DNA of 64,000 nucleotides, taken from NCBI RefSeq assembly GCF_014489635.1, contig NZ_CP060828.1:4998001-5062000 (forward strand). The letters run 5' to 3'. A program made the position numbers and the translations under genes. The notes beneath the pieces are model-generated. The model was not told the origin of the DNA, ran no database searches, and saw nothing but the letters and a program-made list of their open reading frames with translations. The stretch comes from Streptomyces roseirectus. GTDB lineage: Bacteria > Actinomycetota > Actinomycetes > Streptomycetales > Streptomycetaceae. This document shows, in pieces, positions 34,993-45,029 of this stretch. Each line of letters begins with the position of its first letter. Within the stretch, counting starts at the first letter, position 1.

Positions 34993-35952
34993 ATGCCGGA
35001 GGAGGACGACGGACGCCAACTCGCGGCGCGCGAACGCCAACTCGCGGCGTACGAGCGGCAACTCAAGGCGTACGAAGGTGAACCCGCCGCCGTCGCCGGG
35101 ATCGCCAAGGACCCCGTAGACGCCGCCATGATCCGGCACTGGTGCGAGGCGCTGGGCGACACGAACCCCGCGTACACCGGCCCCGACGCCGTCGCCCCGG
35201 CCACCATGCTCCAGGTCTGGACGATGGGCGGCCTCTCCGGACCGGCGTCCCGCACCGACGCGTACGTCCAACTCCTCGCCCTCCTCGACGACTTGGGCTG
35301 CACGGCAGTCGTCGCCACCGACTCCGAGCAGGAGTACGTCCGCCCGCTGCGGCTCGGCGAGCGCGTCACCTTCGACTCGGTGATCGAGTCGGTGTCGGGG
35401 CGGAAGACGACGAAGCTGGGGGCCGGGTACTTCGTCACGACGCGGACCGATGTGCGGTGCGGGGACGGGGAGTTGGTGGGAACGCACCGGTTCCGCATCC
35501 TGAAGTACGCGCCCCGCAGCCCCGCTTCCCCTCCATCTCCGGCCACCCACCTCCGCCCCCGCCCCGTCATCAACCGTGACAACTCCGGTTTCTGGCAAGG
35601 CATTCGGCGAAACCGCCTCCTCATCCAGCGCTGCCTCGCCTGCGGAACCCTCCGCCTCCCCTGGATCCCCGGCTGTGTGGAGTGCGGTTCGCCGGAGTGG
35701 GACACGCGGGAGGCGTCCGGCGCCGGGACCGTGTACTCGTACGTCGTCATGCATCACCCCCGCTTCCCCGCCTTCGACCCCCCGTACGCCGTCGCCCTGG
35801 TCGAACTCGCCGAAGGCGTACGGCTGGTGAGCGAGGTGGTCGACGTGCCGTACGACAAGGTCCGGATCGGCATGCCGGTGACGCTCGAATTCCGGGCGTA
35901 CGACGACGAGTTGACGCTGCCGGTGTTCCGGTCCGGGGAGGCGGCGGCATGA
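34993..35952 (+). CDS. MaoC-like hydratase fused to DUF35/OB domain (ChsH2-like)
   Basis: A 319-residue protein; the ATG at 34993 has ggaggg eight bases upstream. Residues about 1-175 form a hot-dog MaoC-like half (HWCEALGDTNPAYTGPDAVAPATMLQVW). Residues 190-319 form a DUF35 domain with a rubredoxin-like zinc knuckle CLACGTLRLPWIPGCVECG followed by an OB fold. This matches ChsH2 of actinobacterial steroid side-chain degradation, whose DUF35 part docks the aldolase Ltp2. The gene order with 35949 and 36478 fits. It overlaps the next gene by 4 nt (ATGA). Confidence 0.85.
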   Translation: MPEEDDGRQLAARERQLAAYERQLKAYEGEPAAVAGIAKDPVDAAMIRHWCEALGDTNPAYTGPDAVAPATMLQVWTMGGLSGPASRTDAYVQLLALLDDLGCTAVVATDSEQEYVRPLRLGERVTFDSVIESVSGRKTTKLGAGYFVTTRTDVRCGDGELVGTHRFRILKYAPRSPASPPSPATHLRPRPVINRDNSGFWQGIRRNRLLIQRCLACGTLRLPWIPGCVECGSPEWDTREASGAGTVYSYVVMHHPRFPAFDPPYAVALVELAEGVRLVSEVVDVPYDKVRIGMPVTLEFRAYDDELTLPVFRSGEAAA

Positions 35953-36428
35953 CGTCACCGTCCGAGGGCACCCAACTCCCCCCGCTGGACGTCGAGATCA
36001 CCCGGACCCTCATCGTCGCCGGCGCGATCGCGTCCCGCGACTACCAGGACGTCCACCACGACCCCGACGCCGCCCGCGCCAAGGGCTCCCCCGACATCTT
36101 CATGAACATCCTCACCACCAACGGCCTCGTCGGCCGCTACCTCACTAACCACTTCGGCCCCCACACCCGCCTCCACAAACTCGCCATCCGCCTCGGCGCC
36201 CCCAACTACCCCGGCGACACCATGCGGTTGACCGGCCGAGTGGAACAAGTCGACGGCACACAGGTCACGGTGAGCATCACCGGCGAGAACAGCCTCGGGC
36301 GCCATGTGACGGGGACGGCGGTGCTGAGCACGACGCCGGAAGCCTACGCGGACGGTGACGCGGGCGCCGGGACGGACGTCGACGCGGGCGTCGGCACGGA
36401 CGGCGCGCGGGGTGTGGACGAGCGGTGA
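35949..36428 (+). CDS. MaoC-like enoyl-CoA hydratase (ChsH1-like)
   Basis: A 159-residue hot-dog protein. DYQDVHHDPDAARAKGSPDIFMNI contains the hydratase Asp/His active-site motif, and LGAPNYPGDTMRLTGRVEQVDG is the second conserved block. In steroid side-chain pathways ChsH1 and ChsH2 form a heteromeric enoyl-CoA hydratase. The Gly/Asp-rich C-terminal tail (DGDAGAGTDVDAGVGTDG) is not typical of the family. Confidence 0.85.
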   Translation: MTSPSEGTQLPPLDVEITRTLIVAGAIASRDYQDVHHDPDAARAKGSPDIFMNILTTNGLVGRYLTNHFGPHTRLHKLAIRLGAPNYPGDTMRLTGRVEQVDGTQVTVSITGENSLGRHVTGTAVLSTTPEAYADGDAGAGTDVDAGVGTDGARGVDER

Positions 36429-36477
36429 GCCGCTGACGTCAGCCCCTTCGAACACGCCCCCAACCCCAGGAGCCCCC

Positions 36478-37644
36478 ATGCCTCCCCGCCCCCAACTCCC
36501 CCTCGGCAGGCGCGCGGCGATCGCCGGTATCGGTGCCACCGAGTTCTCCAAGGACTCCGGCCGCAGCGAACTGCGCCTCGCGGCGGAAGCCGTCCGCGCG
36601 GCGATCGCCGACGCCGGGCTGGCGCCGGGGGACGTGGACGGCATGGTGACGTTCACGATGGACACGAACCCCGAGATCAGCGTGGCCCAGGCGTGCGGGA
36701 TAGGGGAGTTGGCCTTCTTCTCGCGCGTCCACTACGGCGGCGGCGCGGCCTGCGCGACCGTGCTCCAGGCGGCGATGGCCGTGGCGACCGGCGTCGCGGA
36801 GGTCGTCGTCTGCTACCGGGCGTTCAACGAGCGGTCGGGACGGCGCTTCGGCGCGGGGGTGACGAAGCGGGAGCCGTCCGCCGAGGGCGTCGCGCTGGGG
36901 TGGACGCTGCCGTTCGGGCTGGTGACACCGGCGTCGTGGGTGGCGATGATCGCGCAGCGGTACCTGTACGCCTACGGGCTTACCCCGGAGGTATTCGGGG
37001 AGGTAGCCGTCGTCGACCGCAGGCACGCCGCGACGAACCCGGCCGCGTACTTCCACGGCCGTCCCATCACCCTGGAGGACCACGCGGCGTCGCGCTGGAT
37101 CGTCGAGCCGCTGCGCCTGCTGGACTGCTGCCAGGAGACGGACGGCGGACAGGCGCTGGTGGTGACGTCGGCGGAGCGCGCGCGGGACCTCGCCGCCCGG
37201 CCGGTGCTGGTCGCGGCGGCGGCGCAGGGCGCGGCGAAGGGGCAGGAGCAGATGACGGGGTTCTACCGGGGCGACCTGACGGGCCTCCCGGAGATGGGGG
37301 TGGTCGCGTCGAGGCTCTGGCGGGACTCGGGCCTCGCGCCCGCCGACATCGACGTAGCTCTCCTGTACGACCACTTCACCCCCTTCGTCCTCATGCAGCT
37401 GGAGGAGTTCGGCTTCTGCGGACCCGGAGAGGCGTCAGGGTTCGTCGCGGCGGACCGTGTCCCCCTGAACACGCACGGCGGCCAGCTCGGGGAGGCGTAC
37501 CTGCACGGCATGAACGGCGTCGCCGAGGCGGTGCGCCAGCTGCGCGGGACGGCCGTCAACCAGGTCCCCGGCGCCGGGACCGCGCTCGTGACAGCCGGTA
37601 CCGGGGTACCGACCTCAGGGTTGATCCTTACGGCGGACAGATGA
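36478..37644 (+). CDS. Thiolase-superfamily lipid-transfer/aldolase protein (Ltp2-like)
   Basis: A 388-residue protein with an aggag box. Thiolase fold: AAIAGIGATEFSKDSGRSELRLAAEAVRAAIADAGL at the start, VHYGGGAACATVLQAAMAVATG, and a C-terminal NTHGGQLGEAYLHGMNGVAEAVRQLRG. The nucleophile position shows an Ala/Gly-rich stretch with one Cys (GGAACATV), as in SCP2-type aldolases rather than biosynthetic thiolases. In sterol degraders Ltp2 performs retro-aldol cleavage after ChsH1/ChsH2 hydration. The substrate here is inferred from family. Confidence 0.82.
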   Translation: MPPRPQLPLGRRAAIAGIGATEFSKDSGRSELRLAAEAVRAAIADAGLAPGDVDGMVTFTMDTNPEISVAQACGIGELAFFSRVHYGGGAACATVLQAAMAVATGVAEVVVCYRAFNERSGRRFGAGVTKREPSAEGVALGWTLPFGLVTPASWVAMIAQRYLYAYGLTPEVFGEVAVVDRRHAATNPAAYFHGRPITLEDHAASRWIVEPLRLLDCCQETDGGQALVVTSAERARDLAARPVLVAAAAQGAAKGQEQMTGFYRGDLTGLPEMGVVASRLWRDSGLAPADIDVALLYDHFTPFVLMQLEEFGFCGPGEASGFVAADRVPLNTHGGQLGEAYLHGMNGVAEAVRQLRGTAVNQVPGAGTALVTAGTGVPTSGLILTADR

Positions 37645-37696
37645 TCCCCCAGGGGTCATCCCGTAGTACCCGGGCCCCGTCGCTCCACCTTCAGGA

Positions 37697-37714
37697 GGTG
37701 GGGTCTGCCCCACC
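37697..37714. terminator. Hairpin between ltp2-like gene and sigma-factor gene
   Basis: GGTGGGG-tctg-CCCCACC about 50 nt after the ltp2-like stop and 80 nt before the sigma-factor start. Confidence 0.5.
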
Positions 37715-37791
37715 CCTACAACCTGAGGGGGACTTTTCTTCGGGACCTACGGGCGATCCGGACTACACGGTCTCCCTCCTAGCGTGGAGCC

Positions 37792-38352
37792 ATGACCACA
37801 CCCGTCTGCACCAGCGCTTCGAACGGGCGGACGCGGACCACCGTCCGCCCGGGATACCCGTCGTTCGCGTCCTACGTCCAGGACCGCCAGCCGGTGCTGC
37901 TGCGCACCGCCCGCTCGCTGACCGCGAACCCGTGCGACGCCGAGGACCTGCTCCAGACCGCCCTGACGAAAACGTACGTCGCCTGGGACCGCATCGAGGA
38001 CCACCGCGCCCTCGACGGCTACGTCCGCCGAGCCCTCCTCAACACACGCACGTCCCAGTGGCGCAAGCGCAAGGTGGACGAGTTCACGTGCGACGAGCTC
38101 CCCGAGCCGGACCCCGCCCCCGGCCTCGACGACCCCGCCGAGCAGCAGGCCCTCCGCGACGCCATGTGGCGGGCCGTCCTCAAGCTCCCCGCCCGCCAGC
38201 GCGCCATGGTCGTCCTGCGCTACTACGAAGACCTCAGCGAGGCCCAGACCGCCGAAGTCCTCGGCGTCTCCATCGGCACGGTCAAGTCCGCCGTCTCCAG
38301 AGCCCTCGGCAAACTCCGCGAGGACGCGGAACTGGTCCTCGCCCGCGACTGA
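37792..38352 (+). CDS. ECF RNA polymerase sigma factor (SigE-like family)
   Basis: A 186-residue ECF sigma factor. Region 2 spans about 35-95 (LLRTARSLTANPCDAEDLLQTALTKTYVAWDRI and RALLNTRTSQWRKRK), region 4 spans about 130-180 with the helix-turn-helix DLSEAQTAEVLGVSIGTVKSAVSRALGKLR. It belongs to the actinobacterial SigE-like group, which often lacks an adjacent anti-sigma gene, as here. It recruits RNA polymerase to a specific stress or developmental regulon; that regulon cannot be read from sequence. Confidence 0.9.
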   Translation: MTTPVCTSASNGRTRTTVRPGYPSFASYVQDRQPVLLRTARSLTANPCDAEDLLQTALTKTYVAWDRIEDHRALDGYVRRALLNTRTSQWRKRKVDEFTCDELPEPDPAPGLDDPAEQQALRDAMWRAVLKLPARQRAMVVLRYYEDLSEAQTAEVLGVSIGTVKSAVSRALGKLREDAELVLARD

Positions 38353-38370
38353 ACCCCACTCACCGCCCCA

Positions 38371-38886
38371 TCAGCCCAGGTACGGCCACTCACGGCGTTC
38401 CAGGAAGTGCCGGAGCCGTAGCCGCTGGGTGTGGTGCATCGGCAGCTCGGCCAGTTCCTCCGGCGGGACGAACCGCAGCTCCGTCGACTCGTCCGAGATC
38501 GCGAGCCGACCGCCGACCACCCGAGCCGTGAAGCAGACGTTGAACTGCCGCCGCACCTCGCCGTCCGAGTAGGCGATGACATGACGGGGGTCGGTGTACG
38601 TCCCGACGAGCCCGGTGATCTCCACATCCAGCCCCGTCTCCTCCCTGACCTCACGGACAGCGGCCCCCGGCAGCGAGTCGGCCATCTCCATGCCGCCACC
38701 AGGCAGCGCCCAGAGGCCGTTGTCCTGTCGACGCTGGAGGAGGATACGGCCGCGGTCGCCGGCCACCACCGCGGAGGCGGCGACGACCAGACTGTTGGGC
38801 TCGGGAGCGCCGGGGTCGGCGTAGTACTCGATGCTCCCTTGCCGCACGTTGAGGTCCCGGAGCATCCGGAACACGACGGATGGCAT
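38371..38886 (-). CDS. Nudix hydrolase
   Basis: A 171-residue protein (start at MPSVVFRM; M at 38865 and 38952 are alternatives). Opening [26 protein letters not shown] is typical of a Streptomyces Nudix subgroup. Nudix box [24 protein letters not shown], with Asp where the first Glu of the consensus usually sits but the REVREE core intact. Hydrolyses a nucleoside-diphosphate-linked substrate. Convergent with the sigma-factor gene. Confidence 0.85.
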   Translation of the reverse strand: MPSVVFRMLRDLNVRQGSIEYYADPGAPEPNSLVVAASAVVAGDRGRILLQRRQDNGLWALPGGGMEMADSLPGAAVREVREETGLDVEITGLVGTYTDPRHVIAYSDGEVRRQFNVCFTARVVGGRLAISDESTELRFVPPEELAELPMHHTQRLRLRHFLERREWPYLG

Positions 38887-38970
38887 GGACGCCGACGAGG
38901 TCGCTACCCCTCCAGCAGGCAGAGAGCCCCCGGCGAACGCCAGGGGCTCCAAGGGCAGGGGGCGGAGTTA

Positions 38971-40626
<1,656 letters not shown>

Positions 40627-40681
40627 GGCGTCCTCCCGGGCGACATTGCCTGCGACGGAACTGGTTGAGGCTGATTCTGCG

Positions 40682-40699
40682 CACATACCGGGCGGTATG
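40682..40699. promoter_or_regulatory. Perfect palindrome upstream of the acyl-CoA ligase
   Basis: ACATACCGGGCGGTATGT, an 8-2-8 inverted repeat 56 nt before the ligase start. The shape is characteristic of TetR/AcrR-family operators that control fatty-acid genes; the regulator is not in the immediate neighbourhood. Confidence 0.6.
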
Positions 40700-40793
40700 T
40701 CACTAGGGGAGGGCCGATCGATCCGTTCACATTAAAGCTGAGGTCAAATCGGCAGGTGAGGGACCATGTGGAAGGCCGGGCGGGGAGCCGGGC

Positions 40794-40819
40794 GGGGGAC
40801 CGTGACGGGCCGGTCCCCC
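40794..40819 (-). terminator. Terminator of the 40839 gene
   Basis: Perfect 9-bp stem GGGGGACCG / CGGTCCCCC with an 8-nt loop, 20 nt beyond the stop of the leftward gene ending at 40839. Confidence 0.65.
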
Positions 40820-40838
40820 TCCGTCATCACCGGACCCC

Positions 40839-41228
40839 CTACGCGGTCTCCCGCATCACATTGGCAAACGCTTCCGCGCCGAACGGGGCGCCCTCGTAGG
40901 TGTACGGGTACTCCAGCCCCGCCGCCGCGTAGGCCGCCGCCCTCCGTCGCTCCCGCTGGCGTTGCACTTCCGCCGCTTCGGCCCGCGCCCGCGCCTCCGC
41001 CTGCCGCCGGAAAATCGCGGCGGCCTCCTCCTTCGACGGCGACGTCCACGGCCGCGACCAGGGGCTTTCGGGGATCACAGAGGGGGTCCCGGAGGGGGTC
41101 CCAGACTGGGGTTCGGCGACCGCGCGGGGCTGGACACAGCACTTCCGCCGCCTGCCGGTTGCGGGCAGGAACAGCGCGATCAGGGTACGCAGGCACGCCA
41201 GAATGGCATGCGCGATAGAGTGGCGCAT
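40839..41228 (-). CDS. Small streptomycete protein of unknown function
   Basis: A 129-residue protein from the ATG at 41228, with aaagga upstream. It opens with MRHSIAHAILACLRTLIALFLPATGRRRKC, a hydrophobic or amphipathic segment. The middle is Pro/Ser-rich, and the end is a predicted helix of Glu/Arg/Ala (KEEAAAIFRRQAEARARAEAAEVQRQRERRRAAAYAAAG) finishing FGAEAFANVMRETA. Similar N-termini recur in Streptomyces proteins I cannot assign. The upstream 7-bp inverted repeat (41274-41293) may regulate it. Confidence 0.6.
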   Translation of the reverse strand: MRHSIAHAILACLRTLIALFLPATGRRRKCCVQPRAVAEPQSGTPSGTPSVIPESPWSRPWTSPSKEEAAAIFRRQAEARARAEAAEVQRQRERRRAAAYAAAGLEYPYTYEGAPFGAEAFANVMRETA

Positions 41229-41556
41229 GGCGACAGGTTTCCTTTGCGAGAGGTTGTCGTCAGGCCCCTTCAGCAGAGTGTTGACGCACTCTGAGTCCTG
41301 AGGGGGCCACTTTTTGTTGTTGTGAGGAGCACCGTAGCACTGAGATCGCCGAGTTGAAGCAAACCCCAGCGAACTGCGCAACTTTTTCCGGGGGTTGGGT
41401 ACGGGCGTCAGTCCCGCGCTCCTACGTCGGCTCGGAGGCACGGAAGTTGGAGCCGTCCGCAGCGCGGGAGACGTGACGCGGCTCCGCCCGAGTCGGTCAC
41501 CGCCAGACGGTAGGGGCCGCGCGGCACCACGCCCGACGGATTCTCACCGGCCGATG
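41229..41556. other. Intergenic region with a possible operator at 41274-41293
   Basis: Holds CAGAGTG-ttgacg-CACTCTG (41274-41280, 41287-41293), placed about 45-65 nt before the start of the leftward 40839 gene. The remaining sequence up to the restriction endonuclease stop shows no gene. Confidence 0.35.
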
Positions 41557-42432
41557 TCACTCATCGAAGTCGCCGCCCTCTTCGTCTTCGGCCTCTTCCG
41601 TCTCGTCCTTGCCGGGCTTCCGAGTCTTCGGAGTCTGGTTGGAGACCCCCTCCGGTCGGTAGTACCGCCGAGCGCTCGGATACGTCGTAGGGCTGTCGTC
41701 GTACATGATCACCCAGCCGAGCAGAGCGCAGATCTGCCACTTGCCAGGCAGGTACCTTGCGACGAAACGAAACGCTTCGTCCACGGTCATCTCCCCTTCA
41801 GGGACAGTGACCATCAGCTTCTTGAAGGCGGCCGAGTGCTTGAAGCGGAAGTTGAACGGTATGCCGCGCTTGATCTCCCACAGTACGTCGTGCAGTGAGT
41901 GGACACCCGGAGTGAGTCTGTTCACATCGCGGGAGAGGTCAATGGGGAACTCGAGATCGAAGTGATTACTCTTGATCGTAGTCCGATCGCGATTACGCCC
42001 GGGGTCGTTGTTTCCGAATCCTCGATTATTCCAGACGATCTTTCCGCTTTTCAGGTGCTCCTTGATGAGCATTTTTTCCGGAGAGACGGAGGACAGGTCT
42101 TCTTCCACGAAAAGGCACTTGAACGACATCTCTTCAATGGAAATTCCCTCTCTTCCGGACAGCTTGTAGAGGTGATTCCCAAGGCGTTCGGGAAGCGGTT
42201 CGTCGGCCTTTCCCACATAGGTGAGCTGGCGTTCCGTGCCAGCCTCTTGGCGGAAGAGCTGGTACACCCCGGACCTGCTGGGGAGACCGAGCCTTTCGGC
42301 CTGAGGGGTGAGGGCGTCAAGGTTCTCCTGTGTGAGGGGCGCGGGCTCCAGCCGTTCCAGGGCCGCGTACAGCTGTGTACTCAACGCCTCGGTGATGCTG
42401 AGTCGGAACTGATCGCTGTACCCGCCCGCCAT
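41557..42432 (-). CDS. GIY-YIG restriction endonuclease, Eco29kI-like
   Basis: A 291-residue nuclease. GIY-YIG motif as SGVYQLF (Tyr57) and LTYVGKA (Tyr72), then PERLGNHLYKL with the Arg and His of the active site. The conserved block NNRGFGNNDPGRNRD follows the metal-binding Glu region. This arrangement is characteristic of Eco29kI-type restriction enzymes, which cut CCGCGG as homodimers. The tail is highly acidic. Divergently placed from a C5 methyltransferase 124 bp away, making a type II R-M pair. Codon usage is visibly less GC-biased than its neighbours, a sign of transfer. Confidence 0.88.
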   Translation of the reverse strand: MAGGYSDQFRLSITEALSTQLYAALERLEPAPLTQENLDALTPQAERLGLPSRSGVYQLFRQEAGTERQLTYVGKADEPLPERLGNHLYKLSGREGISIEEMSFKCLFVEEDLSSVSPEKMLIKEHLKSGKIVWNNRGFGNNDPGRNRDRTTIKSNHFDLEFPIDLSRDVNRLTPGVHSLHDVLWEIKRGIPFNFRFKHSAAFKKLMVTVPEGEMTVDEAFRFVARYLPGKWQICALLGWVIMYDDSPTTYPSARRYYRPEGVSNQTPKTRKPGKDETEEAEDEEGGDFDE

Positions 42433-42538
42433 GTGAGCACCCCGTCCCCTGTGAAAATCCTGATCACGCGCACCCTACCTGGCGCGACCGCAGGACACGC
42501 GAGGTGAATCACGGGGCATGCCACCATGATCACGAACT

Positions 42539-42550
42539 CCGCGGTACGCT
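42539..42550 (+). promoter_or_regulatory. CCGCGG site abutting the methyltransferase -10 box
   Basis: CCGCGG (42539-42544) is immediately followed by TACGCT (42545-42550), a -10-like hexamer seven bases before the ATG at 42557. No Shine-Dalgarno is visible, so the methyltransferase mRNA may be leaderless. If the system recognises CCGCGG like Eco29kI, the enzyme could methylate its own promoter. Confidence 0.4.
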
Positions 42551-42556
42551 TCTCTC

Positions 42557-43870
42557 ATGCCTGAGCTGCGAGAAGAACATCAAGGGGTGGGTACCTGCGT
42601 CGAACTGTTCGCCGGTGGTGGGGGGCTCGCGATGGCCGTGCACGCTGCGGGCTTCCATCCACTCCTGGTGAATGAGTACGCCAAGCGGGCATGCGAGACC
42701 TTGAGGATCAACCTTCCGAATCCTGCCGATCCGACGAAGCCTTGGCCGCTCATCGCGGGTGACGTACGCGACGTCGACTTCACCGATGCCGTCTCTGGCG
42801 AGGTCGATGTCCTCGCCGGCGGACCGCCCTGCCAGCCGTTCAGTCTGGGAGGTGCGCACAAGGGCATGGAAGACGAGCGGAACATGTTCCCGCAGATGTT
42901 CCGCGCCATTCGGGAGATGAAGCCGAAGGCGGTCATCTGCGAAAATGTTCGCGGGCTGCTCCGGCCGTCCTTCAAGCCCTACTTCAAATACATCCTGAAT
43001 GAAATGAGGCTTCCATTCGTAGAACGCGATGATGAAGCGACATGGGAAGACCACAACGAAATCCTTGAGAAGTTGCTCGCCAACGAATCAGTTGATCCTT
43101 CGGAGCGATACATCGTCAAGGAGATGGAGGTCAACGCGGCTGACTACGGTGTACCGCAGATTCGCAATCGAGTGATCATTGTCGCGTTCCGTGCTGACCT
43201 CGACGTCGAGTGGAGCGAGTTCATGCCCAAGAAGACGCACTCCGAGGAGTCGCTGATCCACTCGATGCGCGAGGGCGGACCCTACTGGACGCGCCACAAG
43301 GACGTTCCGGCCAATGTCCGCGAGCGTGTCATCGCCGACCTTCCCGCACTCGACTACGAGGACGAGAAGGTCAAGGAGAAGCTGAAGCTGGAACCGTGGC
43401 GCACGCTGCGCGACGCGATCGCTGGAATCGACGAGAACGAGGGAAAGCCGCTGCCGTACGTTACGGAAGCGGCCGTCAAGAACAAGCTTCTCGTGGGCGA
43501 CGTCCCCGATCACATCGGGTGGCCTGGAGCCCGGATGTACACCGGCCATACGCCGAACCTGCTGGACCGGCCCGCGAAGACCGTGAAGGCGGGCGTGCAT
43601 GGCGTGCCGGGCGGGGAATCCGTCATGCGGCTCGACGATGCGAGCTTCTCCAACTTCGGAGGTGGCGATGGGTACCGCTACATGACCGTGCGGGAAACCG
43701 CGCGAGTCATGACGTTTCCGGACCGTTGGCTTCTCGACGGGCCACGAGGGGAGCAGATGCGGCAGTTGGGCAACGCCGTACCCGTCAAGCTCGGGACGGC
43801 CTTCTCAAAGGCTGTCGCCGAAGCTCTCAAGTCGGTCGGGGCCCTGGAGGACCCGGAGAAACGGAAGTGA
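42557..43870 (+). CDS. DNA (cytosine-5) methyltransferase
   Basis: A 437-residue C5 methyltransferase. Motif I ELFAGGGGL (residues 16-24), motif IV GGPPCQPFS with the catalytic Cys92, motif VI ENVRG, motif VIII VPQIRNRVI, and motifs IX/X including MRQLGNAVPVKL. The target-recognition region is residues about 230-340. It protects the host from the neighbouring GIY-YIG nuclease; specificity CCGCGG is inferred from the partner. It overlaps the Vsr gene by 4 nt (GTGA). Confidence 0.93.
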   Translation: MPELREEHQGVGTCVELFAGGGGLAMAVHAAGFHPLLVNEYAKRACETLRINLPNPADPTKPWPLIAGDVRDVDFTDAVSGEVDVLAGGPPCQPFSLGGAHKGMEDERNMFPQMFRAIREMKPKAVICENVRGLLRPSFKPYFKYILNEMRLPFVERDDEATWEDHNEILEKLLANESVDPSERYIVKEMEVNAADYGVPQIRNRVIIVAFRADLDVEWSEFMPKKTHSEESLIHSMREGGPYWTRHKDVPANVRERVIADLPALDYEDEKVKEKLKLEPWRTLRDAIAGIDENEGKPLPYVTEAAVKNKLLVGDVPDHIGWPGARMYTGHTPNLLDRPAKTVKAGVHGVPGGESVMRLDDASFSNFGGGDGYRYMTVRETARVMTFPDRWLLDGPRGEQMRQLGNAVPVKLGTAFSKAVAEALKSVGALEDPEKRK

Positions 43871-44664
43871 CCGAAGCAGCGAGCGATCGGCAAAGGTCCT
43901 GGAAGGATCGGATGCCCCCTGATCGGGCTTGGAAGCCGAGAGCGGGTGGAAGCAAGGAGTCCCGAGCCACTGAACAGGACCGGGCCGCCGGCAGCCGCCT
44001 CGCGCGAGCGGTCGATCTCGGCGAGGGTCGATTCGCGCGTGCCTCCATCGCCCTGCGCCTGTACCGCGGCACCCGCCGCATCCGCGCCTATCTACGGTGG
44101 TCGCAAGAGGGCCAGACACAGGAACGGTACGTCGGTGAAGTGGACGCCGATACCCGCGCCGCGAACCTGGTGCGGGCGTGGGAGATGGCGCACGCCGCGG
44201 GTCTCGCGACCACCGAGACCGTTCCCCCCGGCTCGTGGGCGTCCTCCGCCGCGTCCCGAGCGGTCATGTCCGCCAACAAGGGACGGGACACGAAGCCCGA
44301 GAAGCTGTTGCGGTCCGCGCTCCACAGGCATGGACTGCGATACCGCGTGGGAGTCAGGCCGCTCCCTGACCTACGCCGGACAGCCGACGTGGTTTTCACC
44401 AAGGTCCGTGTCGCCGTCTTCGTCGATGGTTGCTACTGGCACGGCTGCCCTGAACACCACAGGCCCGCGAAGAAGGGCACGGCGTTCTGGCAGGAGAAGA
44501 TCACCGGAAACCGAGCACGCGATGCCGAGACCAACGAGATATTGCGCGACGCGGGTTGGCTCGTCATCCGCGTGTGGGAACACGAAGATCCGGAGCTAGC
44601 GGCACAGGCAGTGATCAGGGCGGTTCGATCGAGACAGGAAGGCGGTGACGGGAAACAGAGTTGA
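43867..44664 (+). CDS. Very-short-patch-repair (Vsr) endonuclease with N-terminal extension
   Basis: A 265-residue protein from a GTG overlapping the methyltransferase stop. The Vsr domain occupies residues about 130-260: SANKGRDTKPEKLLRSALHRHGLRYRV, LRRTADVVFTKVRVAVFVDGCYWHGCPEH (catalytic Asp, His and aromatic wedge residues) and DAGWLVIRVWEHE. It nicks beside T:G mismatches arising from deamination of 5-methylcytosine. The first roughly 125 residues, including RLYRGTRRIRAYLRWSQEGQTQERYVGEV, are absent from E. coli Vsr and may be a DNA-binding addition. Confidence 0.9.
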   Translation: MTEAASDRQRSWKDRMPPDRAWKPRAGGSKESRATEQDRAAGSRLARAVDLGEGRFARASIALRLYRGTRRIRAYLRWSQEGQTQERYVGEVDADTRAANLVRAWEMAHAAGLATTETVPPGSWASSAASRAVMSANKGRDTKPEKLLRSALHRHGLRYRVGVRPLPDLRRTADVVFTKVRVAVFVDGCYWHGCPEHHRPAKKGTAFWQEKITGNRARDAETNEILRDAGWLVIRVWEHEDPELAAQAVIRAVRSRQEGGDGKQS

Positions 44665-44822
44665 ATCCCGCCGCGCAGACACGAGTGGTGACACGACGGC
44701 GTTCGGCCCCTGGCCGACGGGTTTCGGAGTCTCGCTCCCCGCGCTGCTTGACGACCTGCTTCCGGAGTCGCACGGCAGAAAGCCCGCCCCATCGGCACGG
44801 GCCTGCTTGTGATTCCGGACGC

Positions 44823-45029
44823 CTACGCTTCCTCGGTAACGGCCTTGAGGAACAGGGCCAGTTGGTGCCGGCCGAGGAGGAGGGCGGGGCCGGTCGATCG
44901 CTTGCTGTCTCGCACGGCGACCGTTTGGTCATCGACGACACCGCACTCGACGCAGTCGGACTGGGCTGCGGACGCTGACGACTTGCGCCACGTCACGGGC
45001 AGGGTCGACGCGTCGTCAACATGGTTCAT
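44823..45029 (-). CDS. DUF397 protein
   Basis: A 68-residue protein. WRKSSASAAQSDCVECGVVDDQTVAVRDSKRSTGPALLLGRHQLALFLKAV is the signature of DUF397, which in Streptomyces is nearly always encoded just after an Scr1/BldB-associated XRE regulator. Its ATG overlaps the stop of the upstream truncated regulator (ATGA). DUF397 proteins are proposed partners or antitoxin-like modulators of those regulators. Confidence 0.85.
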   Translation of the reverse strand: MNHVDDASTLPVTWRKSSASAAQSDCVECGVVDDQTVAVRDSKRSTGPALLLGRHQLALFLKAVTEEA

